In this document: one piece after another, positions 50,421 through 61,883 of the stretch
Position numbering within the stretch: the stretch's first letter is position 1
Layout: every line of letters begins with the position of its first letter
Assembly (NCBI GenBank): GCA_963082975.1
Contig: OY720345.1
Coordinates: 10,814,491-10,878,490 of the forward strand
Direction: 5' to 3'
DNA: 64,000 nucleotides
Source of the DNA: Labia minor
Taxonomy: Eukaryota > Arthropoda > Insecta > Dermaptera > Spongiphoridae
Program-made: the position numbers and the translations under genes
Notes under the pieces: generated by a model
The model's input: only the letters and a program-made list of their open reading frames with translations
What the model was told of the DNA's origin: nothing
Databases searched by the model: none

Positions 50421-50538
50421 TTTTTTTAATTTAGGTCAATCGCCAAACAATTTTCCAAATAGAAACTACAAATTTTTTTTTTTTCTTGTTTTTTCAATAT
50501 AATTATTAATAATACATATTTATATTATATACTTATAA

Positions 50539-51083
50539 GAAAAAATAATTTCAAATAATTTAATTATATCTATTAATGTAATAAAAAACAGATATGGATA
50601 TAGCATAAATATTTTTAATTTTTATTTATTTATAATATAACATATATGTAAGACCAGACTGTGTCGTCATATAATTTTAATTTAAGAAAAAACGAATAAA
50701 GATGATTTTTCTCGAGGATAAAACCAATACAAAGTGCATGATTCGTGATGATATGTAAAAAACCTCCTCATGTGAAATTTGGTGTGAAAATAATCCTTCC
50801 CTTCCTATCGTCGATCGCTAATACTACCACTTCCAGTTTCCGAATTTGCACCAAAAGTTGATCAATTCATCATACTGATGCATTAAGTAAATATACCAAA
50901 TTTCATCCAAATCGGTTGAGCCGTTCAAGCTGTACACATCTATACGGACGGACGGACAGACATCATGCTAAAATTACTTTTTTCTGTTAAGAAAATGCAT
51001 GATTCGTGGAGATATGTACCTAAAAATCTCCACATGTGAAATTTGGTGTGAAAACAATACCTCACTTACTATCGTCGGTCGGT
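50539..51083 (-). mobile_element. H2 element without its 3' hairpin
   Basis: Same body as 10605-11251, ending at CGTCGGTCGGT (51073-51083). It has a shorter (GGAC)n microsatellite at 50944-50960 and lacks the 3' terminal block. Confidence 0.75.
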
Positions 51084-51417
51084 AAAAATACTTATGTATT
51101 TAAGAATAAACAAGTTAAAGCAGTGAGATCATTGCAAATTTTGTAAATAGTATTTTGTAATTAATATTTATTTATTATTATTTGTTGTATTTGTTTATTT
51201 TAATTTATTTTTAAATAGATATTAATTATATATTGAATTGCTTGTTTCATCTAGATGTGTAAATTCAGTTATAATATGTTCAACAAACATTGAACCAATT
51301 TTTTGTGAAAGAAAACCGACTTACGACAACATCCACTGGACACTGAACTCATCACTCAGTGATTAATTTAAATTTTATTTTTCATAAATTAATTCAATAG
51401 TTTATTTTGTTTAAATA

Positions 51418-52926
51418 CAACGATCGGGGAACTTTTTAATCATTACTCCAAAATATTTTTGTGCAAGTTGATATTACCCCATGGTGAAGAAAAAAACAAA
51501 ACAAAATCGCCTCTTTTTAGCATCTTTCCATTATATCTCCCCATAATTTTGAAAAGAAAATAATAGCTAAAAATTTAATTTAAACATCATTTATTCAATT
51601 GGTAAGTATATAATAGTAATACACAACAGTAATAATAGTAATAATATAAGTCATATATATATATATACTAGCTGATCAGAGCGCTCTTCACACCTAGACG
51701 GGGGCTCCGCCCCCTGTACCCCCCCCCCCCCCGAGTGTCCCTATTCTGAGCTATAACCATCTAACTCCTACCCTATCCTATCTCTCTCACGTTCCTTCCT
51801 ACATTGTCCACCCTGTTCACAATTAGTCTTCCAAACGGACGTTTTTCAATCGAACTCCCACCAAGATATTTTCCTCTCCCATGCTAGCCATGTGCCCTGT
51901 CGGCCCCAGCCTTCTCTATTTTATGACCTATTATTTAATAATTTTGATCCCCTTTGATAATAATTTCCCGATTGCAACCTCGATTTAAATTCTTTGCAAA
52001 TATTATTCTCTCTGATACTAATTATTTTGTCTTATCACTATTAATTTCAAACCCCATCAATTTTCCTGCCTCGATTAATTTTTTTATGCTACTTTAAATG
52101 TTATTAATTTATTTAAAAAAAAATCAGAGTAAACAAAATAAAAATAAAATATAAAATTAGCATAACACTAAACTACTATAAAAATAATATTAAAAAATAT
52201 ATTATATATTAAAATCTAACGTGAAAATCTAATTATGAGATCAAATTTTCTTAATTAAAATAATTTACTCACATAATCTTAAAAATTAATAGTATTAAAT
52301 TATAGCCGTATTGTGAATGTTTTCAAAGTTTAAAAGGCCAATAAGATCAATTGAGATATTGTAAATATCAATAGATATATAAAAAGATTATCTGCACATT
52401 GCTCAGAATTTAAATTACCGCCAAATTATCGCCACCAGCGCCTCTATGATCTAGTATGGTAACTAAACTATTTTTAATTAATATTCTTTATAATTTTTTT
52501 AAAATTTTTCTAATTAAAAAATCGAAAATCGGGCTTCGAGGTCTGGTGGCCAGCCCCTTTGTGCTTCCGTGTAAAAAATTCCAGGTCCCTGCGTGCGATA
52601 GTTTTTGCTGGAGAGCTCGGTCAAACAAACACACAAACAAACAAACAGACACATTACACTTGCTTTTATTATTATAAGATATATAACAAATTTAAACCCA
52701 TTGGGGTACAACTGTAACAAATTATAATAATAATAATAATATAACAAACAAAAAAAAATTCTCATAGTGGTACAAGTTGAAAAAAATAATTTGTAAAAAT
52801 ACTAACAGGTTTATAAAATAGAAAATTAGAAATATATACTTTTTACTCACAAAAGTTTCATTTTTACCCCCAAAAATTTCATTTTTACCCCATTTGGGGT
52901 AATTTACCCAGGTTCCCCGACCGCTG
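51418..52926. mobile_element. hAT-like element interrupted by a retroelement
   Basis: Ends CAACGATCGGGGAAC and GGTTCCCCGACCGCTG are inverted repeats of hAT type; the same end appears at 21425-21440. The interior has repeated TTACCCC/TTTTTACCCC words. The 8-bp flanks do not match, so the boundaries are approximate. The 51668-52680 block is inside it. Confidence 0.55.
51668..52680 (-). mobile_element. Non-LTR retrotransposon remnant
   Basis: The minus strand carries the reverse-transcriptase C-terminal signature in pieces: RQGTWLAWERK (relative of RWAGHVARM..ER) near 51870-51915 and VIAQNRDTR near 51745. The left end has the GGGGGCTCCGCCCCC palindrome; the right end has an AAACAAACAAACAGACAC tract and CTTTTATTATTATAAGAT. 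Many stops and frameshifts; the clade is undetermined. Confidence 0.5.
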
Positions 52927-52999
52927 AGTTAAAGCTAAGAGTATTCAGTCAAGGAAAAAAAAATTTCTTATGAGTCGGGTGGAATTCAATATACACTAA

Positions 53000-53330
53000 T
53001 ACCTCACTTTGCGTCGGGGCTACGTTTAAAAAAATACACGCAAAGCCAATTTAGATTTTCTATAGCAAACCTTGTAAAAATAGAAGATAGGTTCCAGGGT
53101 TACGAAAATACTACTTTTTCAAAAACAAAAATAATATAAAATTTTATTACATACATTCAAAAAACAAAAAAAAAATACGTATTCAATTAAAACAAAATTA
53201 AAATTAATCACTGTTTGATGAGTCCATAGTGACTCTTCTCGTAAGTCGATATTTTTTTCAATGTTTGCTTAACAGTTTTTTTTTAACGTAAAATAAATTT
53301 CCTTGTAGCAATTGATATTCGTAGCTACCG
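53000..53330 (+). mobile_element. Tigger/pogo-like remnant (plus strand)
   Basis: Begins TACCTCACTTTGCGTCGGGG and shares GATAGGTTCCAGGGTTACGA and the TTAATCACTGTTTGATGAGTC region with 18255-18543 in inverse orientation. No coding capacity. Confidence 0.45.
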
Positions 53331-53511
53331 CCTGGGACACTTTAAAACTCATTCCGCTGTCAGGATCGTTTTTTTAAAAAAATCTCCATAGCTTCGTTAA
53401 TCAAACACAACGTTGTGGAAATTAGTTTGGAGGTTAAATTCAATAAATAATATTAAATAAATAAATTAATTAAAATTACAAAATACTATTTACAAAATTA
53501 CAAAATTTGCG

Positions 53512-53655
53512 ATGATCTCATTAGTAAACATAAATTTTTTAAATATTGTTTTGTTACACATTGAATTGAATTTTTCACTTATAATATTCCAGTTAATTTA
53601 CCACAAAACATATCACCTTGATGTACATTCAGGGATATCCTTCCAGGGAAAAAAA
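53512..53655 (+). repeat. Dispersed repeat pair, copy 2
   Basis: Matches 22640-22790. Preceded by CAAAATTTGCGATGATCTCA, a phrase found inverted near 17990 and 51130. Confidence 0.65.
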
Positions 53656-53984
53656 AAAGACAGAATTATAAATTCAAAAATTTCAATAATTTTATAGAAA
53701 TAAATGTTGACATTTTAAATATAGTCAATAATAGAGTGAAAAAAAGTAATAGATATTATATACTACAAGACAAGATAAGCATATTTTAGAGATTTAGTAT
53801 TGAGCTACGAAATTAGACAACAAAAGTTTACACTTAACATATTCTCAAACATTTTAAATTTTTCTATACCTCCCTATCATATTTAAAAATATTATTTATT
53901 AAAGAATAAAATAAAATGAATAAAATTAGTGAAATGAGCTAAAATTATAATAATGATAGTTTTAAGCAAAAAATTATAGATATA

Positions 53985-54916
53985 TGCGAGGTGTGTTCGA
54001 AAAGTAAGGTGTGACTTTATATTTTTAAGAAAAAATATTTATTTATTTATCAATATTTATGTTGTCCCCTTCAAAGTAATCCCCCTCAGATACAATAGAC
54101 TTATGCCAACGGTTTTTCCAATGCTCGAAGCACTTCTCATAAGCGCTTTTCGGTATAGCTTTGAGCTCTTCCAGCGATTCAGTCTTTATCTCCTCAAACG
54201 TTGCAAATCTCCGTCCTTTCATAGGTCTCTTCAATTTTGGGAACAAGAAAAAGTCACATGGGGCCAAATCCGGTGAAAATGGTGGCTGAGGCATGATTGT
54301 GGTGTTGGTTTTGGCCAAAAAATCTCTCACAAGCAAAGATGAAGGGGCATTATCGTTATACAAAAGCCATGAATTGTTTTTCCACAATTCTGGACGTTTT
54401 CTTCGTATTGCTTCTCACAAAAGGCGCATAACTTAAAGATAATTCTGTTAATTGACCGTACGACCATCTGGTAAGAACTCCTTATGCACCACGCCATGGT
54501 AATCGATGAAAACAGTGAGCAAAAGCCTCCAGAGCGAGGCTCGTCATTGGCATCTTCCCGGCCATCTTGGAAGAGTTTGTACCACTTTTACAAGTTTACA
54601 AGTTTTTTTTACTCAGAACAGTTTCACCGTATGCCACTGTCAACATTTCAAGTGTTTCGAAACACTATTTTATTTTTTACACAAAATTTGATGCAAATCC
54701 TTTGATCCATATTTTTCGATAGCAAAAAATCGCCGAGCACGCAAAACACTTATAACCTTTACGCCTCTCACAACCAAACAAAAAATGCTATACAATTGAA
54801 ACTTGGTAGAGATGTTCGGGAAGAGTGTACCAATATAACAAGACAAAAAAATCGATAATCGAAAGTACGTTGCCTGCGAAATTTAAAAAGTCACCTTACT
54901 TTTCGAACACACCTCG
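53985..54916 (-). mobile_element. Mariner lineage M2
   Basis: Ends GCGAGGTGTGTTCGAAAAGT and its inverse near 54890-54916. On the minus strand a transposase start MDQRICIKFCVKNKIVFRNT (from 54709) is soon frameshifted. Later pieces read MAWCIRSS-like and then an open 114-codon C-terminal half. 932 bp, so about one third is missing. Confidence 0.88.
54043..54387 (-). pseudogene. Mariner transposase C-terminal half (M2)
   Basis: 114 codons: MWKNNSWLLYNDNAPSSLLV, then PFSPDLAPCDFFLFPKLKRP, and the tail HWKNRWHKSIVSEGDYFEGD. Both the second (in NDNAP) and third (in LAPCD) catalytic Asp positions are present. The spacing between them is 32 residues instead of 34, because two residues are missing where relatives read NAPAHTSLL. 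The N-terminal half is broken by frameshifts, so this is a relic. Confidence 0.88.
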
Positions 54917-56326
54917 TATATTAATAGATAAATTATTTTAATTTGAAAAAATTATTAAAAATATAATATCACTTTACAAATTCAAACTGATGAGCAATGC
55001 AATTTATGTGAATGTTAACATAGAGGTAATTTTTTTTTTCATTTAAAAAAAAAATAATTTTGATTAATATCTTGAGAGAGCTTTTTAAATATCTAACGAG
55101 AGCTAATTTGGAGTTGAGAAATTGTTCTTTAGAATTCCAAAAAATATAATTAATAATATTTAGTTAAATTAACAAAAAACAAAAAAAAAAACAACCTTCC
55201 CCCAAATGATAATTAATTGTAAAAATGAGCTTTAAGGAGAGAATATAAATGATCTTATAGAAGCAATTTTGATTCGAAAACAAAATGGAGGAAAAATAGT
55301 ATTTAAGTTAATTAATTTAAATTTAAATGTTAAAGATAAAAATATATAATTAATTATAAAAGCTGATTAATTAAATTCTTTTAAGTTGATTAATTATTAT
55401 TTTTTAATGGAAAATAAATACCTATCTCACCTAGCCTATCTTGCTTGCACTACTTAATATATTTAAAGAGATTATATTTTAATTTATTTTATTGACTAGA
55501 AATAAATGATAGTCTTTTGATTCCACTCAATTCCAACCAAAGAATTTTTATATAATCAATTTTAATATAAATTAACTTATTGAGAGCATAAATTATATTA
55601 TATTTCAATAGAAATCTTTTTTCTTTTAAACTTACTATTCAAAACTTGTAAATAATTAAAAATATAACATAAATGATAATGTAATTGACAAAAAAAAATC
55701 CCTGATCATTAAACTATGGTATTTTTTTTTATTTAAAATTCAAAAATATATAATATTTATGTAAAATAAATAAAATAAGAATTATTGATTTTTTTTTATA
55801 ATTTGCTTTTCAAAAATGATTTTACAAAATATAAAATTGTTTAATTATTTTTATTTTTTATTTTTTGTTTTTTTTAAAGTAAAATATTCCAATGGGTTCT
55901 GGTAGTTAATTATTTTCTAATATGAAATTATTAAATTTTATGCATATATAATTAATTCAACCTAATAATAATAATAATAATAATAATAAACATTTAAAAG
56001 CTTGGATCATAGGTTTTAATTAAACAAAAAATAGAATTATTAAGGTGAATCTTTTATAGATTAAATAAAAAACAAATTGCAGTATTATTTTTTAATTTAA
56101 ATAAATTTATTTATGATAAAATAATTAAAATATTATAATATATATAAAATACTGCTTATAAATAAAAATCAATGAGTATAATTAAATACAATTCTCTTTG
56201 GAATGTATTACACATAGTACATATAACAAATATAGGTAATTTGATTTGAAATAAATTATATAAGTAAATTAACATAAAATCATATCATATAAATATATTA
56301 AAATTAGTTAAATTATAATATATTAA

Positions 56327-56332
56327 TTTATT
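56327..56332 (-). terminator. Possible polyadenylation signal of the ETNPPL-like gene
   Basis: Minus-strand AATAAA about 24 nt downstream of the TGA stop. The position is plausible, but chance matches are frequent in this composition. Confidence 0.4.
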
Positions 56333-56355
56333 TATGAATAATATCAATTAATTTT

Positions 56356-56644
56356 TCATAACAAGCTGCTAATAATATTTGTTCCATGAGTAAAATTTTC
56401 TTTGTTCATAATAGATATATTTTCTTTATTATTCATCTTATTTTCATATTCTAATGGTTTATTCTCGTTTTCAGAAACAAGTTTGGAATAAAAATTGACA
56501 TCAATCTCTATTTCATGGAGTACTTTGTCAATTACTCTGATAAATTGATCGACATTTTCATTTGTAAACACTATTGGAGGTTTGAGTTTGAGAACATTTC
56601 GATGAGGTCCATCACGGGAAATAAGAATTTGTTCATCTTTCATC
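56356..56644 (-). CDS. ETNPPL-like: ETNPPL/PHYKPL-like, C-terminal exon with stop
   Basis: Last coding exon. The split Arg codon is followed by MKDEQILISRDGPHRNVLKL and KPPIVFTNENVDQFIRVIDK, the conserved small-domain end of the phospho-lyase family, including the DGPHRNVLK.KPP signature. After about residue 60 the tail (KLVSENENKPLEYENK and on) is Asn/Lys/Glu-rich and looks lineage-specific, ending at TGA 56356-56358. The acceptor caatttctcag precedes base 56644. The six exons sum to 1286 nt and give 427 complete codons in one open frame, which with the missing N-terminus fits the usual size of about 480-500 residues. A minus-strand AATAAA at 56327-56332, about 24 nt past the stop, may be the polyadenylation signal, although such hexamers are common in DNA this AT-rich. 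Confidence 0.92.
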
Positions 56645-57056
56645 CTGAGAAATTGAAAAAAAAATACAAGATTAAAATGTGAGTTTCATTTTATTTTTAT
56701 GATATTTAATCATCTATTGCTTATCTTATTTATCCAAATAACCATTTCTATCTGCCTACATTCAATACCTCAACACATTTTCTTTCTCTCTCAATCTTTT
56801 ATCATTATCTCTGCGGATTTATTATAATCCTCTCAATTTTAATTCTAACCTATTTTTTAAAGATTTAATCTATGAGGTCTGTTCAAAAGAAAAGGTGAAT
56901 TTTGAATTTTCGCGGGCTGTGTACTTTCAATTATTGACATTTTTGTTATGTTGGTACACATTTGTTTCTCATATGTTGACATTATCAGCCTTTTTGGATT
57001 AGTAGTTTGTTTTTGACAACTGAAAAAGTCACGTTTTTGTGTGTACTTCGATTTTT

Positions 57057-58237
57057 ACTTTCCCGCATACTTCGTATAAGGGAAGTATTGGAATCGTCAA
57101 AAATTTCGACTTCGAGATTTCGATAGATCTTGACGTTTTAGACCTCCCTGAGTAGGAAAATACCATTTTTCGAATTATGTCTGTGTGTGTGTATGTATGT
57201 ATGTATGTAATGTCTGTAAGCAAATTTACTCAAAAACTAATCAAGCTAGGACTTCGAAATTTAGTACACCGATATTATTCACAGTTTGTAGATTTCTATC
57301 AAAATTTCGTCAAAATCGGTTAACCGGAAGTGGTACTTTACCTACACTGGTTGCGTTTACCTTTCAAGTAAAGTACCAGTTTGCTTCGAGATATTTGCTT
57401 CATATTTTGTATATAGATTTAAAAATATGAAAAAAATTGAGATACCAAATTTCATCATGATCTGACTACCGGAAGTGACATTTTACCTATACAAGTAGCG
57501 TTTCTTTTTTACCGACCGACGATAGTAAGGGAGGTATTGTTTTCACACCAAATTTCACCTATGGATATTTTTAGGTACATATCTCCACGAATCATGCATT
57601 TTCTTAACAGAAAAAAGTATTTTTAGCATGATGTCTGTCCGTCCGTCCGTCCGTCTGTCCGTCCGTCCGTATAGATGTGTACAGCCTGAACGGCTCAACG
57701 GATTTTGATGAAATTTGGTATATTTACTTAATACATCAGTAGGATGAATGGATCAACTTTTGGTGCAAATCCGGAAACCGGAAGTGCTAGTATTGCCGAT
57801 CGAAGAGAGGAAGTGAAGGATTATTTTCATATCAAATTTCACGTGAGGACATATCTCCACGTGTTATGCACTTTGTATTGGTTTTATCCTCGAGAAAAAT
57901 CATCTTCATTAGTTTTTTCTTAATTTAAAATTATATCACGTCACCCAGCACTTCATGCCGTCACAGCCAGCCCTTATATATTATAAATAAAATAAAATTA
58001 AAAATATTTATATTAATCCATATCTGTTTTTTTTACATTTAAAATATCAGTTAACCGGAAGTAGCACTTTATTCTATATATATATATATATAAATGTTAC
58101 CAAATATCAAATTTGACACCAATAAACTAATACGAACTGGCTCTTTATCAATACCAAGTTTACACATTCTAAATATTCATTCACAACTCTTTATACCTAT
58201 TTATATGCGGGAAAGTCTAGGGGAGGACACTCCCGCT
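57057..58237 (+). mobile_element. H3 Helentron/HINE-like element, interrupted by H2
   Basis: 5' terminus ACTTTCCCGC (57057-57066) after TTTTT, internal GTGTGTATGTATGTATG microsatellite (57184-57208), 3' subterminal inverse GCGGGAAAGT (58207-58216), hairpin GGGAG-gaca-CTCCC (58221-58234) and GCTT. Apart from the build and a similar 3' tail (GGA..ACACTCC.GCTT) it differs from H1 and H2. The H2 copy 57511-58032 is inserted in it, and H3 itself sits in a mariner. Confidence 0.8.
57511..58032 (+). mobile_element. H2 element nested in H3
   Basis: Starts directly after TTTTTT with ACCGACCGACGATAGTAAGG. Long (CCGT)n at 57637-57669, both body modules, and loss of the 3' hairpin. It interrupts H3 between CAAGTAGCGTTT and AAAATATCAGTTAACCGG. 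Confidence 0.8.
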
Positions 58238-58822
58238 TATTTTTTAAAGAATATCTATTCAATTTTGCGTTAAAAATGGAATAAAGTGCTCCTACGCATG
58301 TTGTCTGTGGCATTCGGCGATTCTACTTTGTTTCAAAAAATATGTTTATAAGTGGTACAACTGCTTTAAAAAAGCACGCCAAGTTCATTCAAATGTGAAG
58401 ATTTTGCTCACTGTTTTCTTCGATTACAATTACAATTACTTATCATAAGTTCTTTCCAACAGGTCGTAATGTTAATCAGGAATACTATAAGGTAGTTATG
58501 CAACGTTTGCGTGAAGCAATACGGCTCAAACGTTTGGAATTATGGGGAAACAAATCTTGGATTCTGCATCAGGATAATGCACTAGCTCACACATCATTGC
58601 TTGTTCGTGATTTTTTTGACCAAAAATAACACTGTAATCATGGCTCAACCACCATATTCACCAGATTTGGCTTCCTGCGATTTTTTATATTTCCAAAACT
58701 GAAGAGACTAATGAAAGGAAAGCGTTTTGCCACAATTCGGAATCGAAGAACGAGCTGATGACCATACCGAAAAGCGCATTTCAGAAGTGCTTCGACGACT
58801 GGAAGAAGTGCTGGCATAAGTG

Positions 58823-59137
58823 TGTGGTGCCTCACACCACAAGTAAATGGCGTCACGCAAACGGCACCATCCAGGGACAAGAATGACATTATAGAGCAGG
58901 GCTTCTTAATCTTTTTTATATAGCGACCCCCTTCAAGCTTAGGAAATTTTAAACGACCCCCTCCTCCATATAATGAAATATATATTAACCTGGGGGTCGC
59001 GACCCACAGTTTAAGAACCCCTGTTATAGAGGAAGTGTATAGCGTAGATGTGACGATGTAATAAATTAAGTTTTTATCTGAATAGTTTTATATAATTCGT
59101 CTCTCCCTTGTTATTCCAACACCACCCTACTCCGACA
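58823..59137 (+). mobile_element. Possible LTR with adjacent primer-binding site remnant
   Basis: Foreign to the surrounding mariner. Runs from TGTGGTGCCTCACACCAC to CCGACA, contains AATAAA, and is followed by CTAAATTGGTGA, which resembles an LTR retrotransposon primer-binding site. Without the hAT insertion it is about 180 bp. No partner LTR or clear target duplication is visible, so the class is tentative. Confidence 0.35.
58897..59023. mobile_element. hAT MITE with perfect target duplication
   Basis: 127 bp with imperfect ends CAGGGCTTCTTAATC and GTTTAAGAACCCCTG. Direct repeats TTATAGAG flank it exactly (58889-58896 and 59024-59031). It interrupts an LTR-like sequence that itself interrupts mariner M1 copy c. 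Confidence 0.9.
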
Positions 59138-59552
59138 CTAAATTGGTGAAAATATATCTGAGGAGTGACAAAATGGATATTGATGAATAAATAAATACTT
59201 TTCGAAATAATTCAAAATTCACCTTTTCTTTTGAACAAACCTCGTATATCGATACAATGTGATTCCAAGAATTTTATATAGAATGAAACTGATACAAGAT
59301 CATTTTAAATTTACCCGTCTATCCCTTTTGTTTATTTGTTTAGTTGATTGTAATTGTTTTATGTGTTATTTATCAACATTATTCAATCAGAGGAAACTCT
59401 TTTTAAACAATCTAAATTTTATTTTTAAATAATATATACACTTACATAAATAATTATTATTATTATTATTTTATTTTAAAAACCCTTAATTAATTAAATT
59501 TTTCTTAATTTCTATAATAAAATATTAATGAATATATTTTGTCTTTCATTAC

Positions 59553-59797
59553 CTGTAGACAATATGTTCGGCTAATTGGGTGGCTGGATTCCTTGTTTTA
59601 CGATCAGTAACCAAGTCTAAACCAATAAAAAGACCAACACCTCGTACATCTCCAATTGACATATACTTTTCCTTTAGTTCAAAACATTTTTTTAAAAGAT
59701 ATTCACCCACTTTCAATGAATTTTCTATAAGATGTTCTTTTTCAATAACATCCATAACTTTGAGTGCGATTGCGCAAGATACCGGATTTCCTCCATA
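59553..59797 (-). CDS. ETNPPL-like: ETNPPL/PHYKPL-like, exon 5 in window
   Basis: Reads YGGNPVSCAIALKVMDVIEK, continues through EKYMSIGDVRGVGLFIGLDL, and ends in TRNPATQLAEHIVYR. The (F/Y)GGNP motif follows the catalytic lysine in class III enzymes, and DVRG.GLF.G.DLV is the conserved start of the C-terminal small domain. The acceptor tttttctag precedes base 59797 and the donor gtaatg follows base 59553. The length is 245 nt (81 codons plus AG, completed by G of the final exon to give Arg). The 2908-bp intron that follows is almost entirely nested transposons. Confidence 0.93.
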
Positions 59798-59997
59798 CTA
59801 GAAAAATTAAAAAAAAAAAATAAAAAATAAAATAAATTATTAGAACTTCAAATTATATTTATATATTTACATTTGTTCTATGGTATATTAAATATTTTAA
59901 GGAAAAAATCAAAAAAAAAAAAAAAATTGAAGAAACCATGATTATATTAAATTACCCTAATAGCTATTGTATTGTTTCTTTAAATTTCAGGCAGGAC

Positions 59998-60219
59998 CAG
60001 TGGTGTATTGGGAGGGGTTCCCTTACCTTTTTTCATATCTCGACAACTCCCACTTAAATCTACTGTTAAAATTTCTTTTTTTGTGTTCGTAAATATTTTG
60101 TATAGTAAGAATAAGAAAAAATAAAAACTTATATAGAAAAAATAGTTTATTGAAAATAGGACTTTTGTTTTGCTCCCACTATGCGTTCCCTTACTTCTTA
60201 TTTTACCAATACATCACTG
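59998..60219. mobile_element. hAT-type MITE, family B, in an ETNPPL-like intron
   Basis: Ends CAGTGGTGTATTGG and CCAATACATCACTG. Flanks GGCAGGAC and GGCAGTTC (6 of 8 identical). Full-length member of a family also seen at 8047-8305, 17867-17977 and 22479-22641. Confidence 0.8.
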
Positions 60220-60383
60220 GGCAGTTCCTACCTATTTTTAAAATATTATTATTATTAAAACTCTAATATTAATAATGAATAATGATTTACCGGAATGGTA
60301 TATCCAGATTTAAAACTAAAGAGAAGAAACAGAATATAATATTTTAAGAAAATTATAATATTAATTAAATTTTAAAAATTTTA

Positions 60384-60677
<294 letters not shown>

Positions 60678-60705
60678 TTATTTTTAAATTCACTTCATTT
60701 ATTAT

Positions 60706-61342
60706 TATGTCGAGATTTTGATGTTTTATACGTTTTGAAGGTTCCTGAATCATTTTCACTAAAGTTGAGAAAAATGTCTCTCTGTGTATATATATGTGTG
60801 TGTGTGTATATATATAGAAATAAATATATATATATATATATATATGTGTGTATGTAGTATGTATACAAAATTACGCAAAAACGCTTTCAGCTAGAATATA
60901 AATCAAAATTACCTAAAACCTTTTGATTTCTTTCCTCTAAAGTGACCGTAAAAATAAAGATATATGTTTGATAGTTTTTCACATGATTAAAAATTGTATA
61001 AAACTGTTATAATTATATAGAATTTGAATCGCTGAAAGTACCAGAATTAATCTTTTAACACTGCAAATCACGCGCCAACACGTGAAGTGGTGCTATCAAC
61101 AGAGCCAAACATGCGCTGGTTTAATAAATATTATTTTTGAATCGCTGAAAGTACTAAAATTAATTTTTTAACACGTTGACTGCCAATCACTCGCCAGCAC
61201 GTGACGTGATGTCATTAACAAAGAGCCAAACACGCATTATTATTTATTAATTTTAATTTATAATTTAATTAATTAAATTTAATTTAAATATAAATAATAT
61301 AAATGTGTTAATTAATCCAATTCAAATTTGCGAGATAGTTAA
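60706..61342 (+). mobile_element. H1 element k in an ETNPPL-like intron
   Basis: Lies antisense in the intron 60616-61593. The 5' terminus is missing and the TG/TA microsatellite is expanded (60781-60860). The block GAATCGCTGAAAGTAC to the CACGTG-like stretch is present twice in tandem (61025 and 61139). The 3' end stops at GCGAGATAGT without the hairpin. Confidence 0.78.
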
Positions 61343-61593
61343 GTTATTATTGATTTTTTTATTGTATTATTTTAGAATCTATAAATATTTATAAAGTATT
61401 AATTCAAAAGAAGAAAATAATAGATCTACTTATACTAAATAATTACTTTGTTCTTAATGTGTAAAGAAATAGGAGAGTATATTACCTATAAAAATTTTAT
61501 TACTAATTTAAATTTAATTCTATGTAAGATAATAAATTCTTTTTAAGTATAAATTCGTTAAATATATTAGATATTCTTAAAAGTTCAGCATAC

Positions 61594-61802
61594 TTATAAA
61601 CATTTTTTAGATAATTTTCTGGTAGAATGATTTGACCACCACAGCTTTGTAAACTCTCGCCAATGAAAGCTGATATTTTTCGTCCGCGCTGCTTCATCTT
61701 TTCTAAGATATCAGCCACTTCATTTGCATAAAGAAGTCCCATATCTTCAATGGATTCCTCCTTTGACCGATATTTTCCACGATAAATATCTGGACAGGGC
61801 GC
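61594..61802 (-). CDS. ETNPPL-like: ETNPPL/PHYKPL-like, exon 3 in window
   Basis: Reads APCPDIYRGKYRSKEESIED and on to RKISAFIGESLQSCGGQIIL, ending in ENYLKNVYK. The PDIYRGKYR segment and the AFI(G/A)ES.QSCGGQI segment (core of the PLP-binding large domain) are characteristic of the phospho-lyase branch of class III enzymes. The acceptor aaatgttaaag precedes base 61802. The donor gtatgc after base 61594 is used although the frame stays open beyond it, because the next exon resumes with the expected YVRAAGG. The length is 209 nt: 69 codons plus two bases completed by the next exon (AA + A = Lys). A Met just upstream of base 61802 in the same frame is intronic and not a real start. Confidence 0.93.
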
Positions 61803-61883
61803 CTTTAACATTTTTAAAATTAAAATATTTCAAAATTTAATTAGCATCTTTTTAAATTGGATAGTATCAAATATTGTACTTAC

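Larger units (their letters stand above)
56873..59245 (+). mobile_element. Mariner lineage M1, copy c, carrying nested insertions
   Basis: Ends TGAGGTCTGTTCAAAAGAAA and the inverse ending ACAAACCTCG, with TA on both sides (56871-56872 and 59246-59247). It fills most of the last ETNPPL-like intron. Subtracting H3 (57057-58237), the LTR-like piece (about 58823-59137) and the hAT MITE leaves a mariner whose middle (HTH linker to mid-catalytic domain) is deleted. Transposase pieces: VYKWYNCFKKARQ near 58347, GRNVNQEYYKVVMQRLREAI near 58463, then SWILHQDNALAHTSLLVRDF. Confidence 0.88.

Noticed and set aside
57029-57430. Opposite-strand ORFs
   Set aside because: They fall in H3 and its microsatellite, with no coding signature.
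58638-58889. 83-codon minus-strand ORF
   Set aside because: Antisense of the mariner transposase C-terminal region and the LTR-like piece.
59580-59801. 73-codon plus-strand ORF
   Set aside because: Exact antisense shadow of a phospho-lyase exon with much better family match on the minus strand.
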